A stretch of 64,000 nucleotides of DNA from Dillenia suffruticosa (Eukaryota; Streptophyta; Magnoliopsida; Dilleniales; Dilleniaceae): assembly GCA_033439265.1 (NCBI GenBank), contig JAVTVX010000009.1, forward strand, positions 4,391,609-4,455,608. Reading direction: 5' to 3'. The translations under genes and the position numbers were made by a program. Below the pieces are notes generated by a model. The model was not told where the DNA came from. It made no database searches and saw only the letters and a list, made by a program, of their open reading frames with translations. The first letter of the stretch is position 1, and each line of letters opens with the position of its first letter. Of this stretch, positions 36,025 to 49,432 are shown piece after piece.

Positions 36025-36150
36025 TAATTAATTCAGTTCGAATACTTATTAAATCTATTTTAAAGATATCTTCCTTAATATAATATTTTTATTTTTAAAT
36101 TTTAAATTTTAAATTTAATTAAAAAATTTAATATCATTGTACATCTAACT
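36025..36150 (+). repeat. Dispersed repeat, family B
   Basis: 'taattaattcagttcgaata' is followed by 'tattttaaagatatcttcct', 'tataatatttttatttttaa' and 'aattaaaaaatttaatatca'. Same order as the reference copy, with an AT-rich middle. Confidence 0.5.
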
Positions 36151-36317
36151 ATGATCATATACCTTTTAAAAAATAATGAAATAGAGACTGCCGTGCTTAA
36201 AAGAGAGGGATGGAGAGAGAGACCCTTGTTTAAAATAAATAAACACATGATCTTTGTCCCCCGGCTCTTGTTAGGATGCGCCTTTTTTACTATTGCCTCG
36301 TTTATCCGATTTTTTAA

Positions 36318-36460
36318 GTTTTATTTTAATTAATCTGGATTGACTGTTATAGGGTCTATTTTGTGGGACGGGTCTTCCAATATTATTTTTTTTATGTTAT
36401 AGTTGAATTTCTGATTTAATTAAGCGACGAAAGTGTTCATCTAACCTACGTCAGTACCTC
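36318..36460 (+). repeat. Dispersed repeat, family B
   Basis: 'aattaatctggattgactgt' is followed by 'tgggacgggtcttccaatat', 'tttttatgttatagttgaat' and 'gttcatctaacctacgtcag'. It lies only about 170 bp after the previous copy, in the same orientation. Confidence 0.45.
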
Positions 36461-36849
36461 GTTTATGATACAACGTAGATGGCCTCAAATTTTAATAAGA
36501 GACCTAACCCCAACGTTGGAATGAGCCTTCATATTTACACTTTTAGGTTTTTTATTTTTTGAAGTTTACAAAAATTTTAATAATAAATTTTGATCTCACA
36601 AAAAATTATATAAATCAGAATTTTTTAACACTTAAATGTCCCTCGTACACATCCATTTCTAATCATCTAATAATCTACTGAATTGGTGAAGAAGAATATT
36701 GTTTTATGAACCCAAAAGGATTTATTATTATTATTTTTTTATTGTTGTAGTCCAACAAATTTTGTATACATTTTGTGGGGTTGGTCTCAAATGTTGGTAC
36801 GTGCCATATTCCTTTGGATTCACTTTATGCTATTTCTCATCTCTTAAAT

Positions 36850-37030
36850 TAATTATAATTTTTTTAATAAATTATCAATATTCAATAATCATTTTACACT
36901 TAATTAAATTCGTATCGAGTCAGATTTGATCTTAAAAGATAAAGTTTTTTGTGTCTGTTTTCTCTATATATAAAATTCAAATATAAAATCTTATTAAGAG
37001 ATATTAGTATCGAGTCTCTGAATCAATCAC
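36850..37030 (+). repeat. Dispersed repeat, family A
   Basis: 'ataaattatcaatattcaat' is followed by 'cgtatcgagtcagatttgat', 'ataaagttttttgtgtctgt' and 'aatataaaatcttattaaga', closely parallel to 525-715. Confidence 0.6.
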
Positions 37031-37444
37031 GTGTTTGTAAATTTTTCACTGCGATGGGATAAGATATCATACAAATTTTCACGAAAGTTTCGGATAAAAC
37101 GGGTCCACAATGGAATATATAGGAAAATGACATTCATATACTTTTGAATTTTGGAGAACTTTTATTTTGTGGCTCCAATTATAACACCTAGCCCACGTAC
37201 TCATTTTTCACAATATTTTCTTTTGATAATTCAATTTGAAATAAACTCTGGAATGTTTATGAGAATGGTAAGTATAATATTTATTTGAAATTATAATTTT
37301 AGAAAAGATAAATGTTATAACTTTGAGAGAATAAATGAAATTTAAAAATTATAAAATTTGAAATTATTTATATATATTATTTAAAATTTTAGAAGAATAG
37401 CTGATCCATGATATACAGAAACTTATCAATATGTTTTTCTGTTT

Positions 37445-37795
37445 TTGAAATATTTTCGAAATGTTTTAACACACTGAATTAATTAATATTTACATGAAAA
37501 ATTCTTATATTTTTATATTTACATGTTTTTTTATATTTAATAAATTATTTATTTATTTAATTATAATTTTTATTTTTTATGTTGTTTATTTTATGATTAA
37601 TAATTACATATTTAATTATTTGAAAATTTTATATTATTCTATTATTTTTTAAAATAATTAATATTTAAATAAAATTTTTATATTTTTTAATATTTATACG
37701 TTTGATCACGTTTTTATATTTTATATTCTTATAAAATATTAATTTTCATATCATTTTATATTCGTTTCTGTTTTTTAATTTTTGTTTACGTCGGG
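37445..37795 (+). repeat. Dispersed AT-rich repeat, family E (long copy)
   Basis: About 350 bp, aligning over its length with 55072-55400. It has an internal direct repeat: 'ttaattaatatttacatgaa' recurs about 180 bp later as 'aattaatatttaaataaaat', each followed by a 'tatatttatacatt'-type block. The right end is 'tttcatatcattttatattc' followed by 'gtttctgttttttaatttttg'. No protein remnant is visible. Confidence 0.6.
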
Positions 37796-38172
37796 TAAAT
37801 ATGAAATTTAATTCTTTTTATACGTAAAAATAAATACTCCGAATTTACGAAATAGTCCAAAGTGAACATGATAGAGGGTGGATTGGATAGGAAAAGGAAT
37901 TTGCTTTTTTCTTTGATTTCATTGAGAAATTGGAAAATGGAAATTTGAGAGAGTCCATTAGTTTTATTATAAATAAAATGATTGTTGGATAATGGTACGC
38001 CCGTGTAGACTCGGTGTTTACAGATGGTAGCGACAGACATAGTTAAGAAAGTAGAGAGAGAGAGAGAGAAGAGAGAAGAGAGAGAAAGAGCCAAAAGCGA
38101 GATTCGCGAGTGAAAAGTCAGAACCTTAAAGCGATATAGAGAGGGGGAAGAGAAGAGAACACGTATTCGAAT

Positions 38173-38321
38173 ATGGTCCGTGTATGCAACCCAGGGTTGA
38201 CGAAAGAACACCGATGCTTTTCTTCTTCTTCTTCTTCTTCTTCTTCTTCTTCACAACAACAACAATCTTCTCTCTCTCTCGTCTTCTGAACTCCTTACAC
38301 TCTTTCTCTCTCTTCTATTGA
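38173..38321 (+). promoter_or_regulatory. Overlapping uORFs through a TTC repeat in the RING/LON leader
   Basis: An ATG at 38173 opens a 38-codon frame with 11 Ser and 4 Gln in a row, ending at 38289. An ATG at 38214 opens a 35-codon frame with 11 consecutive Phe codons (TTC), ending TGA 38319-38321. Both stop before the main start at 38368 and share the CTT/TTC microsatellite (about 38217-38252). They act only if the transcript begins upstream of them. Confidence 0.45.
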
Positions 38322-38367
38322 AAGAGACTCTTCATCGTCAATTTGATCTCTCTCTGTCTCTCTCTTA

Positions 38368-41300
38368 ATGTCGGGCGAGCCTTCCTCTTCCGGCAATATC
38401 TGCGACGGACTCGACGATGTCGAAGACTACACTCGGGTAAAAAAATACCCTTTTTTCACTAATTAAAAGTTTGTTCAAATTTCGATTATTTTGACGTTTG
38501 AAGTTCGTGATCGTGAGACTTGGATAAATTTTGGCTGGAACGAAATATGTAGGTGAATGAAGGAAAAGATGAGGTTTCATGGGACAGATTCAATCGAGTT
38601 TCCGATCTCATGCAGAAAGGCAATATCGCGTTTCGCGAAAATCGTTACGAGGAGGTACAATTTTTGAGTTTTTTTCTGCAAAATTCTAGTTCCCTAAAAT
38701 TTTCGGAAGGGTTTATGTTGCATTCTTATGCTTGAATATTCGATAGGTTCTGTGTATACAACGGTATGAATAAGGTTTCGGCGAATTCAGATTGCAATGA
38801 GAGAACAATGTTTTGCAAATACAGTTCAATGCGCGTCTCTAGATGGGCTATAGACTAGTTGCTTTTCCAGGAGTCCTTTTTATCCTGGGATGGTACTGAG
38901 TGCCCTAAGAATTCATGTCAGATTTACTAATCTAGGCCTAGTTTTGTTGTTGTTGTTTTTTTTTAATATAATTTCTTTTGGGGTTAATTTGTGTGGGTGA
39001 TGTGTGTACAAAGCTCAAAGAAGAGATGTAATGGACATGGTGAGAACACAAATCATGAAAGTTTTACATTAAGGTATAAGATGTTGTTTCATGTCTAATG
39101 CTGTCCATGTTGTGTGTAAGAAGCCAATCTGTGTCTCTAATACAATCATTTCTAGAAGTATCAATACAATATGGATGATTGTGCTCAGGCTTCGCTTGGA
39201 TGTTTACGGTTGTTAATATATCGGACCATACTTTCAAATTCATTATTCATAAAATTCGTGGGCCACAGGCTATTTGAATGATTTTCCTTTCTTCGACATA
39301 GATAGACAACCTATGAGAGTTTCCATTGCCCATATTCCTTGTCCTACTGTTACTTTCTTTTCCGAATTTACATAACCATCATGAGATTCTTGAGTTTTAA
39401 TGGTCATTCAATTTCCACTAAGTCATCTTTATTTTCTTCTATTGCTTCTAAAGTGTTTTTGTAACTGATCTAGCCATATGCTTGAGACATTTGTGTTCCT
39501 TGGTTACAAATGTTGATATTGTTCAACAACGGTCTCGAGATAATGGGTCAAAAATTTCTTTGCAGTTGAGCAAGTAGGATCCTCATGCATCCACCTGCCT
39601 TTTTTGGATCTGCTTGAAATCATGTTTTCAAATATTCTCATAGTTCTATAATTCCAATTCCAATTCCAATTCGTTATCCTTTTTATCTTTTTCCTTTTGA
39701 TAAGCTAATCCAGGGGGGACATTAAAATGGAACCAGGGTGCTAGTATCTAAGTATGTCGGAATCCTATACATTTCAGTAGTTGAAGTATTGTGATGGGAA
39801 TACCAAAAGCAGAGTTTCTTGATCCAAATATCTATGAACTGATGGGGACGATAGTTCTTTCTGTCAAAAGGCTTCCAATTTCTCTCGACCAGAAATGAGG
39901 TACGAAGGAAAAAGGAGGAAAAGTCCCCTTTCATCTGTACAAACACTTTATAATTCTTCAAGAAAAAAGATATTTCACCAAGTGCACTCACTTTTAGCCA
40001 AGTAAAACCAAGAATAGAAATGGTCATATCCCACAATCTCCTCTCCTAAGGGTAATGCAAAAGCAAATGATCTACAAATTCACCCCCTGCTTTGTACCTT
40101 AAATTACTACTAGCCAAAATCTCCTTCTTTCAAAGATCATTTAACCAAGAACCTAACCGCAAGCTAATCCCCAGGTGAAGGTGGCAACTTATGCTTTAAC
40201 CTTAATCTTATGTTGAATTTCCTGACAAAGTCATGTTTGACCAAGGAATCCTTCGCATTAATTGGCTGCCCAGAACTTTTTGCTCTTGAAACCACCCATC
40301 CATCGAGTTATCATCTTTTCTGAAGAATAGGTTATCTACTAAAGGCAGTCAAAGATAGAAAAGTTGTCACTTCCTAGTCATGTTCATCCAAGTTGGATCT
40401 CTCCAAACTAAACTCCCACATAATTGAGAAGCTTTATCCCCAGTGAAGGCCTCATACTTTCTAATTAAAAGACATATTACAAAATAACTCCTGTAAACTG
40501 CGGACTTTCACATCAGACGGTATGCTAGAATCTTGCTGAAATCTTATAGCCTGCCTCTAATATATATGATTAGTACAATAGTAGGAGCAGGTGGCCTAAT
40601 TATTTGTATCGGCACTGACACATGTACTGCAGCATCTAAATGGTACATTTTAATTTCTCGTTTTTATGCATCCTTTAAATATTGATTTTCTAATGATTTA
40701 AGAATCACTTGTTAGTGGGAACAGATGATATTGTAAGAGAAAATTCAAATTCTGTTCGACTGGTAATATCTTTCCAATGGACTTACTTTGTCTTCGATGA
40801 CTTGTTTGTCTTCCTGACACTAGGTTTCTCTTTGCCCAGGCCATCAGTTGTTACTCAAGTGCCAATTCCATTAAACCAGGTGATCCCGTTATTCTTGGCA
40901 ACAGATGTGCTGCTTATATCAGGTACTAGTTTTTTGCTCTTCTTCGCATACTCACACTGTTCTGCCTTGGCATCCAGGAAGAATGTCTCTACTGTTGACA
41001 TAATATAATTCCCTTTTCACCCTAGCAACATCTTCATTGAACCAGGATTAGCCAATTTCTCAAGCAAAGACCTGCCTCAGCTTCAGAAGATAGACCGCTG
41101 AATGGGCTGGATCCTACAACTCATGCTGAAGTATAGTTGTTGTCTCATGCTTAATTTTTTTGCATTTCCAAGGTTTTGTAAACTCGTTACAACTCTAGTC
41201 ATACCTAATAAACTTGTCGATCATCATTTCGTTTCAGCTTGCTTTAAAGGATGCTGAAAAGGTGGTTAGTTGTAGAAGTAACTCTGTGAAGTCATACATA

Positions 41301-44300
41301 TTGAAAGCCAATGCTCTGATCTTGGTAAGAAGATGGATCGTACGATCTATTCTAGTTTCTTATTGATGCTCTTAATTAAACTCCTTCCAACTCTCTCTCT
41401 CTCTCCCCCGCAAGTCATTCAATACACTCCAGATATACATAAATAATACAAAACATTCTAAATCTTATGCTCCCGTTCTCCTTGAGGTATCTATTCTTAT
41501 GGATTTGCTTGTGTGCCTATCTATCAACGAGGACCTAGGCTGACATGTATGAGATGCCAACAAGCAATGGATTTTGAGACAAATTGCTGATTCAGATTTT
41601 GGATGTTGTTGATTTAAAAGCCATTCTAGAAAGTCTTAAGTTGTCTCATTTTGGTGCAACATAAAATCACAATTTGATGTGAATAAAACATTTAAGTAGA
41701 TACAGAAATTGCGTTGATGTTACAGTAGGATTTGCTGCTCAAAAACCCCATTGAAAGCAAGTCCTTAATCACTCATCTTTTAATCCCTCTAATTTGACTA
41801 ACTTTAAGAACCCAAGTTCAATACGCTTCCAAATTTCATGTAGCATATTCAATATGCCACATCGAGCGTCATTGGAATGCCCTAAATTGGAAGACTCTGA
41901 ATTATTACTGCAAACAATTACTTGAGTAGTTGGTGACCGTAACATGAGAAATCAGACAAGTGTCCATTCTTTTGCGTAAATAAATCAATTTCACTGCATC
42001 TAATCTTAGAATATTTGTTTTCATGATTCTATTAGGGTTTGCAGATGCAGTTATATGCTGGTGTTTCTCTGTTTGTATACATAATGGGGACATAGATTTA
42101 CGTTGGGTTCTTTCATGTTATTAGACAAGTTAGTTATTTGGTGGATATTGTTTTCATTTCATTCATGCTTTCCTGTACATGGCAGTTGGAAAGATATGAC
42201 AGCGCTCGAGATGCTATACTTTCTGGCCTTCAGGCTGATCCCATGAGGTAAAAATTTGTTTTCCCCTTCCCCCCAAAGAATAGGATCTCTGCTTGTTTTA
42301 CATCTGTTAGTGTTGCATGTTTTCATACATAATTGTCTTTGTTTCTTGTAATTTGTAGCTATCCTCTTCAGGCTACTCTGCAGAATTTTGATAGGACACC
42401 AGCAACCATCTGGAGACGCCATGGGAAACCTGAACGAACTGATGACTTTGACTGCACTCTTTGCCTGAAGTTACTATATGAACCCGTTACAACTTCTTGT
42501 GGACATTCCTTCTGCCGGTCGTGTCTGTTTCAGTCAATGGACCGTGGTGTGTTTGTTAGTGTTTCATTTTTTTTTTTCACGTACAAAATTTGAGGCTGGT
42601 TTTGTGCTCTCTTTCATATATGTCTTCAATGGGCATTGCTAGGTAATAAGTGTCCACTTTGCCGCACAGTTCTGTTTGTGAGTCCAAGGACGTGCACAAT
42701 TAGGTGAGTTTTTCTGCTTCAATGAGAAGAATCTTGGTTGTCCTACTTTTGCTTTCAAAGCACCAAGGTAGTCCAGTTAAGCCATCTACAACTGCTGCTT
42801 TGTGGAGTGGCGATTCATTTCCTAACCAGTATTCATCTAATCTATCACCATTTTAGGAGCACAAGTACTAATTTTAGAAGAAACAAGTGAAATTTGAAAT
42901 AACCCTGAAAAGTTGGATCCATTCTCCATTTGAAAATCTTAGGATGCTATCAAGGAGGGACACTTTGAAAATGGAAGCTACATGTCAAACTTGATACTTT
43001 CCTGAATCTTGTTTAATACTTGCCCAACATTTTCTCAATACATGTAAATAAATTGTGTGGATACATTTTGGATACTTTTAGATACTGACGAAACTCTTAA
43101 CATGATAATTATTGATTCAATTGGATTACCTCTGTCGTTTTAAACATTAAGAGAGTTATATTAGTAGATATATATGATGAAGTTTTCCATAACATTGAAC
43201 TCTTTTACTGCTATTTTCTGGCTATGCTTTGGGCGTCTTAAAAAAAAGTTGCCCTTTCCCTGTCTTTGAATCATGTAGTGTTTGTGATTGTGCTTCAAAT
43301 ATAGCATGCATTTTAAAGTTTCTGAGTCCTAAACATTTGCTGGATGGAGTTCTTGTTTTGCCAATTTTTTTATTCCCAACTCTTTACTCATTATGCCCGC
43401 TGGTGTCCATGCTTTTCTTGGCCTTGTCAGTGTGACACTGAACAACATAATACAGAAGACCTTTCCAGAGGAGTATGCCGAAAGGAAGCTAGAGCATGAT
43501 AGCGTGACAAATCTTGGCAATGATTTCTTGCCACTATTTGTCATGGATGTTGTCCTGCCCTGTCAGAAGCTTCCGCTCCACATATTTGAACCACGGTACC
43601 GACTCATGGTGAGTTGATGATCAAATAACAAAATCTCAAAGTTTGACTATTTTGTGCTCATTGAATTTACTACTATTGGAATGTGACTCTTTTGGCCAAC
43701 TAATCATCTAGCAACTACACCGCACTATCGTTGTGTTTTCTGGTTGAAGAATTATTTATCAATTTTATCAGTTGCAATTGATGAAACTTGTAGCTATCTT
43801 GGTTGGACTCCAAATTATAATTGTGCTCCTTAATACCTTAACGCAGTTTGTAGTTAGTCTGTACTGATAGAAATCTGATAGTCAATGCTTCTGACCTTGT
43901 TTGCAAACTTTCAAGTTTTACACGTGATCAATGCCTCTATCCTTACAAAGTTAAACCATTAGAATGAAATGAAGTCTTCTATATCATAAGCTCTTGTTTT
44001 TCATATATTGTTCTTGTTATTTTATGACTTGACTGAAGGCATTCTTCACATACACCAGGTGAGGAGGATAATGGAAGGAAATCATCGAATGGGAATGGTA
44101 GATTACTGTGACTGCTCCTTTCTTTCAATTTCATACTTAAGGTATTTTGGATAACCTCACATTTTCTCACTTGTATTGGCATGAATTTTCTATTACTGAT
44201 GTAGGTTATCATTGATCCTACAACAGGTTCGCTTGCTGATTTTGCTTGTGAGGTGGAATTAACTGAGTAAGTGGTTGACCTTTTTTGATTGACATGGAAG

Positions 44301-47300
44301 GGTGCTTAATTTTTCCATCATTTCTCTGTTCTGCATTCTCAGTCTGTTATGGTTGCCTAACTTTTATGTCTTGTGCAGATGTGAGCCACTCGCAGATGGA
44401 CGTTTCTATCTAGAGGTAACGTTGATACTCTTGCCCTTGTTAGTGGCCTTTATTTTTGCACCAGATAAATGTTCGCATGTGGCATTCGACTGGGAAATCC
44501 CATTTGACTTTATGGTATACAATAGAGGTCTTATTTTCCCATTCCTTTGGGCAAAAGAAAAGTAAAGGGAAAACTGCGAGCCATTTGCTGGGAAACTGAA
44601 CGCTACAATAGTCCTCCATTTCATCTGATTTTATTTCAACTTATTATTAATAAGAACGGTTAAATTTTTTGAAACAGGAGCAAGTGACCTTCTTGGCTAC
44701 ATATCATTTCTGGTATGAACCTTCTAAAATTCTTGAATAAGTGGCAGCTGGAGGATGCCATAGGTACCATAGTGGCCCATATTACCAAATACTGATAGTA
44801 TCAACTTATGACAAAGTTATATAAGAAATTCATTTATGAAAATGGACTATGTTATTAAAGAAATTTGCATGAGACTATAATTTAACTATTAATAGTTGAG
44901 CTGAGTCCTCCATCATTGGCTTTTGCCATTTGATTCACACTATGTATGGTTGGTGCAATTAGTTTGAGCCACACGGATATCTTGTTTTAGTTGTGATGCA
45001 ATGGCTGCCTTACCAAAAATTATATTGATTATGAAACAATAACTGTGTTTCTTGTAGAGGGATGAAAATTCTGAGTTGATTATTATTTCCATGATTTTTC
45101 TTTGTGAAGTAGGAAGCTCCCGTCTTCGGTCATATTTGTGACTTTCATGACTACAAACATAGAGCAAACTGGCTTTTGCTTCATTTGATCGGACTTATTG
45201 CCATCCAGTATTTTAAATTATCCTATGAAAACCCATATGCATTTCATATACATAAAGCAACCGGGTTGGTGCATCATATCTCTTTTTTAGTGTCTATTCG
45301 CAAAGAGGATGTGTTAATAGAATGCAGTAACCTTCTGAATTCAAATAAAATAAACCAAGTAAAATCGTGATAAAAGTGTTGGCCAATCCCATTTGTTGGT
45401 TGACAATATCCATCAGCTCCACTGTCCTTTCATTTTTTTTGATTGGTTGCTTTTGCTTTTTCTAGAATTTCTGCTTAATTAATTAAATACAATATATTAC
45501 AGATTGAAGGTCGGCGTAGATTCCGCATTGTACGCTCTTGGGATCAAGACGGGTTAGTTTTCATCATTGACTAGATTTTGAAATTGTGGCTAAACAAATG
45601 ACTATCTTTGCAGTTTGTTTTAAGTGGTCCTTATAATTTGTTGCATGCTGTGAAGGTATCGTGTTGCAGAGGTTGAATGGGTACAAGACATAGCCCTAGA
45701 AAGAACAAATGGGCGAGAAGAAGTAAGTCAGCCCTCTTATTTTGGGTGTCAATCACTATTATTTTTTGTTTAGTTTATTAATAAATTGACCTGAGGCATA
45801 TGGTTTTGGGTCTTATTGGTCCATTCCATGGGGAGCAGTGGTTGTTAAGACAACCTGCTATACATCTTTATGCTCCCAAGGGCCGATGTTCTTTATGCTG
45901 AGCAAATGCACTATGCATGCAAGTGCAGCATTCTCTCTACTGCATCTCCTACTGTCTAACCAGGCGAAGTGACGCATAAGTCTAAGCCTAAAGCTCTTTG
46001 ACTTGGATGTTTTTTGTGTTATCATATTTCCTTCATTTGAAATTGAAACCAGTGTGAGTGCATAGACATATCTGTTGGGACGTGTTTATAATTTTCCTAT
46101 GGTTGCAAATTAGATCCAAGAGATAAAAGGCCTTCTCACTATTCTTTCTAACAATACCATTTGTTTACTCTACCGGTCCTTACAGTTACAGGAAATGGCA
46201 AATAATGCAGCAGAATTTGCGCGATCATGGTTGAGGAGGGCAAAAGTGGCAGCACGACAAGGTAAGCTTTAAATAAAAGAAAGACTAGGGGAAAAGATTG
46301 TTTATATTTTCTTGTCACTTCTTCATTATGCTTGCAAAGTTTGTTTCTCCCCCTTTTCAGTCTTCCTTTCCACAAGATTTAGCCCGAGATTGATGGACTA
46401 ATTAATGAATTTAAGAACTGGTAATGCATTTGGCGCAAACCATTTTCTTATAATCGATATTTCTCATTTCATAAGTTACTTTAGGCTGCGTTTGTTTGTG
46501 GGAAAAGAAAATTTATTAGGTAAAATAAATTTTAACTTTTTCTCATTTTGAACAAAATCTTGTGAAATCTTGCAGAAAGAGGAACTGCAAAAAAAAGCCT
46601 GGGGCCTACATCCTGAAATTTTTTCCAGATTTTAATTTCCTTGATGAAGGAATGTGGTTTGAAGGGGCAATATAGCAAATATAACTTGGTTTATTGTCCA
46701 AACAGCAAAAAAGAATGTATATTTGAGACTTTGGGTGAAACTCCATTTAACAAACAAACAAGCATAGAAGTTAGTAAATTAGAAAATTCACTTTACTGGT
46801 AAATGTTTTCAACAAGCACAATCTTTTAGTCTGTCTAAATCTTTTTATTAGGATGATGACAGTTAAGATGTCATCATCCTTCATAACTTTGCTTTGATCC
46901 ATTGAACATCAGTCTATTTATTTTTTCTGGACGACTTGAAGGCCACTGTTAAATTAAGTCTGTATATTGAGTGTGATGATTTCAACTGGCAACAAGCACA
47001 GACTCTTTTGAAATATGATTTTCTAATTGGACTGAGACTGTTTGAATTAATTTTCCTGCTTAGTGCTTCATCTTGCATTATTCCTGCTCTTTCTCAGTGA
47101 CCTAAATGTTGTTTGTAGATCGAAGAAGACTAGCAGAACTTCTTAATGCAGAAGCAGTGATGCCCTCATCACAAGATCCTGAGCGCTTCAGCTTCTGGGT
47201 AATATACATTTTCTGACATCCCATATATTCTAACTCTTGTGATTCTAATAGTGATTTCAGCTTTTCTATTTCTTAGTTTGGACTAATTTTAGTTATTTTT

Positions 47301-48189
47301 AATATTTGATTGCAGCTTTGTACGCTATCAGACAGAAGGCCACAAGAAAGATTGGATCTCTTGCGAATAAGAGACACGAAAGAGGTATTAGACCTGAATC
47401 TATAAGGAACACTAAGGTTACAATGATTAATCACTCTCCTGGATTGCATAAATCTGAAGACAAAATCAGTCGCAAAAATGTGTTGTGAATGGTTCCAACT
47501 TGGTATACGTTGTCATGGGGCTAGTTAGGACTCTTCCTATGATTTTTTACCTCACATATCTCAGGTTCTAGGCATTGTTTGTCCCTAGTATCAGTGTATT
47601 GTTGGGAGTGAGAATGAAGCCGCAGAAATGTTGTTTGGCCTATTTATACTTTGCAACCCAGTGGTTCAAAAGTCAAGAACTAGTCTGTTAGCACATAACC
47701 CCCCTCCGATGAAAACCTCTAATAGAACCCGTTAAAAGAAATAAAACAAAGGGTTGTTTTCAATAGCTAAAATAGTTGAAAAAAAGGCTAAAATTTAATT
47801 TGAGTGAAACTTGATGCAACATGTGTTGAGTTTAACCTGTTGAAGGCTAAAGAAAACCTTTATTTTATTTTATTTTATTTATTTATTTTTACCCTTTTCC
47901 ATTATGGTTTTCAATGGAGGGGTTAATGTCCTTAATACTCCTAATCATTGTGTAGCTAGACTTTTGAACCATGGAATAGGTAAATATAATATGCAAATAG
48001 GCCAAACCTCAGTGAGGATTTCTGTAATTTAGTCTAAAAACTAAAACTTGTGACACAAAAGGGGTTAGTTCAATTTATTTTGTGTTTTTGATTCCTTCTT
48101 AATCACCATTTTGGAATTTATAATTGCAGAGGATAAGTCGGGGCCTGATATATCTCAGTGCAGAAGAACAAGGGTGCCGATTACAATAA
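38368..48189 (+). CDS. TPR/RING/LON-domain protein, LONRF-type E3 ubiquitin ligase
   Basis: Eighteen exons join to 484 codons plus TAA: 38368-38436, 38553-38654, 40840-40922, 41046-41130, 41238-41324, 42186-42247, 42359-42546, 42643-42703, 43431-43608, 44059-44097, 44205-44266, 44379-44415, 45503-45552, 45656-45722, 46186-46261, 47119-47198, 47316-47384, 48130-48189. TPR-like helices occupy about 32-160 ('LMQKGNIAFRENRYEEAISC'). The RING finger is C3HC4 with all ligands: C195, C198, C210, H212, C215, C218, C229, C232. The LON substrate-binding domain covers about 278-484 ('LPLFVMDVVLPCQKLPLHIF', 'EPRYRLM'). The ATPase and Ser-Lys protease parts of true LON are absent, so the inferred activity is ubiquitin transfer, not proteolysis. 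The exon at 46186 could start 6 nt later at a second CAG. Substrates are unknown. Intron 2 carries a dead LINE. Confidence 0.92.
39735..40330 (-). mobile_element. L1-type LINE remnant (zf-RVT and C-terminus) in intron 2 of the RING/LON gene
   Basis: On the - strand one frame reads 'KEILASSNLRYKAGGEFVDH' then 'LLLHYP', a stop, 'ERRLWDMTISILGFTWLK', and further on 'FLVERNWKPFDRKNYRPHQF'. This is the plant LINE pattern 'VDHLLLHC...LWxMxxxxxGxxWxxP' followed by 'WxERNxRxFxxK'. The zinc-binding Cys is Tyr and stops interrupt the frame, so the copy is inactive. Its upstream boundary, perhaps near 40420, is uncertain. Confidence 0.75.
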
Positions 48190-49432
48190 TCGTAAAATGT
48201 CATAAAAAGTTTCCATTTACAACATTTTGTAATTTTATCCAATGATACCCAATTCATTTTTAGCCATTCATGGAGTTGTAGATCCCTTCCATTGTAAAAG
48301 GAGAAGAGGGGGGGGGGACTATATGTATGAAATCATATCAACGAGCACTCATTCTTTCTAATTGCTTCTCAGTTCTCACCATTATTTCGTTTTTTGTGAT
48401 CTTTCTAGGGAACTCCTATTTCCAGAACAGAAATTGAAGGGATGATCCAATTAGATTTTTTTGCTGAGAATGAAATTGTCTCGTTTTATCCATTATTAAT
48501 TTTGCTTTATGTCAAGAAACAAGTTTAGATGCATTTGTGGCCATGAATATGATCTGCAACAACCTAGCATTTTCCTGATGATGAAATGACACTAATAAAT
48601 AGCAACTCAGCAACCTAAAGATTTGTTCTTTCTTGATGCTGATTTGTTTGGTATGTTGCTTCTTGGATGCACAGCTGCATGTTCAGTAAATCATGGCCAA
48701 CCTTATAGCTGGACACCAACAAGTTTCTATTATCTTAAAGGAAATTTAGGCATTCTGACTTGCGAAGGATGAATTCTTTAAAAAACAAATACTAAAATCA
48801 TAGAATGTTGTTAACTACTAATTTCTCCATTTATGATCTTGGTCAAGAAATTGCAAAGTCAAATGATCAATGCCGCCTTGCACTGTAGCAATTTGTTTAG
48901 GATAGCTTGTTACGCGGTTTGGACTCAAGGCAGTTGGTAGTTGTGTGAAAACTAAGACATGTTCACTAGGTTGAAGGTTCCCCAATTTTTTAGCTTCATT
49001 ATTCATTCCTTTTCGATTATCTGGTTTGCGTTTTGTTTATTCTATTTTGCCAAGCCTTCTTTCAATCATTAAACACAAACGACACAAACATTCTAATTAG
49101 TTGCATACATGGGTGCACGTCCTTCCCTTAGTTGCTTCCAACCATCCCCTCCCCCCCTCTCTACTTGGTCTTCTTCATCAAAGCGCCATTAGCAACTTAC
49201 CAACCTTTGTTCAATGTGGTTTCTCATGAAATGAAGAAGGAAAAGAAAGTCACTGGTATAGCAGATGAGTTATTGACACGGAACCATGGGAGAGTCGTCT
49301 GCAGATCACACTTGGGCGAAGACGACTGACTTTTGAAGCGGAGGTGTAAGTGAAGAGAATAGAAGAGATGAAATCCATCCCTTAGCCTAGTCTACATCCA
49401 CAGCTGACGCAACTCTGTAAGTCAAACTCAGA
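48190..49432. other. Intergenic region before the receptor kinase gene
   Basis: No gene is seen. It holds the 3' end of the RING/LON transcript (a G10 run at 48310), AT-rich DNA, and from about 49130 a C-rich leader of the kinase gene. A 5-codon uORF (MKSIP) runs 49368-49385 if transcribed. Confidence 0.5.

Larger units (their letters stand above)
31929..38367. other. Long repeat-rich intergenic region and leader of the RING/LON gene
   Basis: 6.4 kb without a supported gene. It contains dispersed repeats of families A (36850), B (34670, 36025, 36318, inverted 33815), C (32985) and E (37445), runs of T or A, and otherwise AT-rich DNA. From about 38040 GA-rich and then CTT/CT-rich tracts mark the presumed promoter and 5' leader of the RING/LON gene. 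Confidence 0.55.

Noticed and set aside
39722..40036. 104-codon minus-strand frame as a host gene
   Set aside because: It matches the C-terminal part of plant LINE proteins, is interrupted upstream and lies inside an intron.
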